Below are positions 63,421-64,000 of a DNA stretch of 64,000 bases, one piece after another. The position numbers were made by a program, and so were the translations under genes. The number at the start of each line of letters is the position of its first letter. Positions within the stretch are counted from its first letter, which is position 1. Below the pieces are notes generated by a model, which saw nothing but the letters and a program-made list of their open reading frames with translations, made no database searches and had not been told where the DNA came from. Where the stretch lies: NCBI GenBank assembly GCA_024734495.1, contig JALMQS010000225.1, positions 17,181,397 to 17,245,396 on the forward strand, read 5' to 3'. This DNA is from Forficula auricularia (Eukaryota; Arthropoda; Insecta; Dermaptera; Forficulidae).

Positions 63421-63491
63421 CTAAAGGTCTTGTGACAAAGCATCGTAGTACTATACATGCGAAAATCCCGGGTTCGAGCCCCGGCTGATCC
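63421..63491 (+). other. tRNA-like / SINE-like sequence with B box
   Basis: CCGGGTTCGAGCCCCGG forms a canonical T-arm (5-bp stem, TTCGAGC loop), followed by CTGATCC as an acceptor 3' half. The 5' half does not pair well with it and no clear anticodon arm is seen, so it is probably a tRNA-derived SINE or a pseudo-tRNA. A run of 24 T follows. Confidence 0.4.
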
Positions 63492-63999
63492 TTTTTTTTT
63501 TTTTTTTTTTTTTTTAATGAAAAGATAAGAGAAGTAGTTACACCAAAAAGGTGCAACCCCTAAAGGCCTTGGTTGGCCCCTCCATCGTGAAAAGAAGAAG
63601 AAAGAATTTTATGGGTTGGGCGGGGGTCGAAGGTATCTGTGGATACGGGTCTTAAATAGCTGAAGGTTATAAGTCGCGGGAAAGATGGTGGCAGGGAGCG
63701 AGTTCCAGTCTCTGGAGGTCATAGGGATAAAAGAGTTGGCGAAAGCGCTTGTTCGACTTTTATCCAATTTGACAGCGAAGGGGTACTGAGCGTTTGAAAA
63801 CCGCGTGTTTCTCGTAAAGAGGGCATTAAGGGGGATAATTGATTTCATCTCGACTGAACAGACACCGTGATAGTATCTGTAGTACAGGGAAAGGGCAGAA
63901 ACGGTTCTTCGGTGAGCCAGGGAGTCGAGTGAGTTGGTTAGAGCCGGGTCTCCTATTAGTTTAATTGCTCGCTTCTGAATTGCATCCAGTGTAGCAAGA
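63492..63999 (-). pseudogene. LINE (jockey/CR1 type) 3' end: RT C-terminus, 3' UTR and poly(A)
   Basis: The frame enters from beyond the window and ends at 63609: LDAIQKRAIKLIGDP, TVSALSLYYRYYHGVCSVE, SFIPMTSRDWNSLPATIF and YNLQLFKTRIHRYL are typical of the RT C-terminus in jockey/CR1-group LINEs. A ~90-bp 3' UTR and a 24-nt poly(A) tail (T run 63492-63515 on plus) follow, marking the insertion end next to the tRNA-like sequence. The frame is open in the visible part, so the element may be fuller outside. Confidence 0.8.
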
Positions 64000-64000
64000 G

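Noticed and set aside
63421..63491. Functional tRNA gene
   Set aside because: The T-arm is good, but the acceptor 5' half and anticodon arm do not form, so only a tRNA-like sequence is claimed.

Overview
The window is AT-rich eukaryotic DNA, almost certainly from an arthropod and most likely an insect. The signs are spliced genes with GT/AG introns, jockey/CR1/R1-type LINEs, mariner, piggyBac, PIF/Harbinger, P-element-like and Helitron remnants, and insect-style BEN, MADF and DUF4806 proteins. I see no convincing intact housekeeping gene, rRNA gene, CRISPR array or prokaryotic feature. It is a deeply nested mobile-element landscape, and nearly every gene lies on the minus strand.

Layout. 0.7-6.1 kb: two LINEs joined head to tail (an R1-type 3' end fused to a CR1/jockey-type element with ORF1, endonuclease and RT). 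6.2-13.7 kb: a MULE remnant, a 181-186 bp tandem repeat split by hAT and LINE fragments, a GAAC-rich stretch, and an apparently intact 2,796-bp transposon with perfect 29-bp terminal inverted repeats (TIRs) and ATTT target duplication. 13.7-19.5 kb: gypsy integrase scrap, an opposite-strand C2H2 fragment, and a decayed LTR element with gag and an unrecognised ORF but no pol. 19.6-23.1 kb: Harbinger transposase and MADF gene broken up by a jockey fragment, a tRNA-Gln-like piece and an unknown ORF.

23.3-51.5 kb is the most interesting part. A ~2.15-kb unit (BEN-domain exons, a P-element-like fragment, a 45-bp hairpin and a dead mariner) occurs twice in direct orientation, at 23317-29127 and 48538-50697. 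The left copy carries a 3,660-bp DDE transposon with an 805-aa ORF; the right copy preserves its empty site, which proves the termini and the 4-bp ATAT target duplication. Between the two copies lies 19.4 kb bounded exactly by CCCAGATAG/CTATCTGGG ends. It holds an EnSpm/CMC-like transposase gene, a spliced DUF4806 gene, a 6.7-kb Helitron, fold-back elements, and a 2,011-bp relative with the same TIRs that sits inside a transposase codon and carries its own DUF4806 gene. I infer a transposon family with a transposase plus a DUF4806 accessory protein, whose copies also mediated the flanking duplication.

52-60.4 kb: a piggyBac gene split by a mariner and by tandem repeats, a 354-bp tandem duplication, a hAT C-terminus, and a pogo/Tigger-type transposase with a remnant gypsy insertion (AGGG target duplication) inside its N-terminal helix-turn-helix. 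60.4-64 kb: AT-rich DNA with a nested pair of large inverted repeats, a tRNA-like sequence, and the 3' end of a LINE that runs off the window. Reading frames were inspected by eye; superfamily names rest on motifs and target duplications, not on searches.
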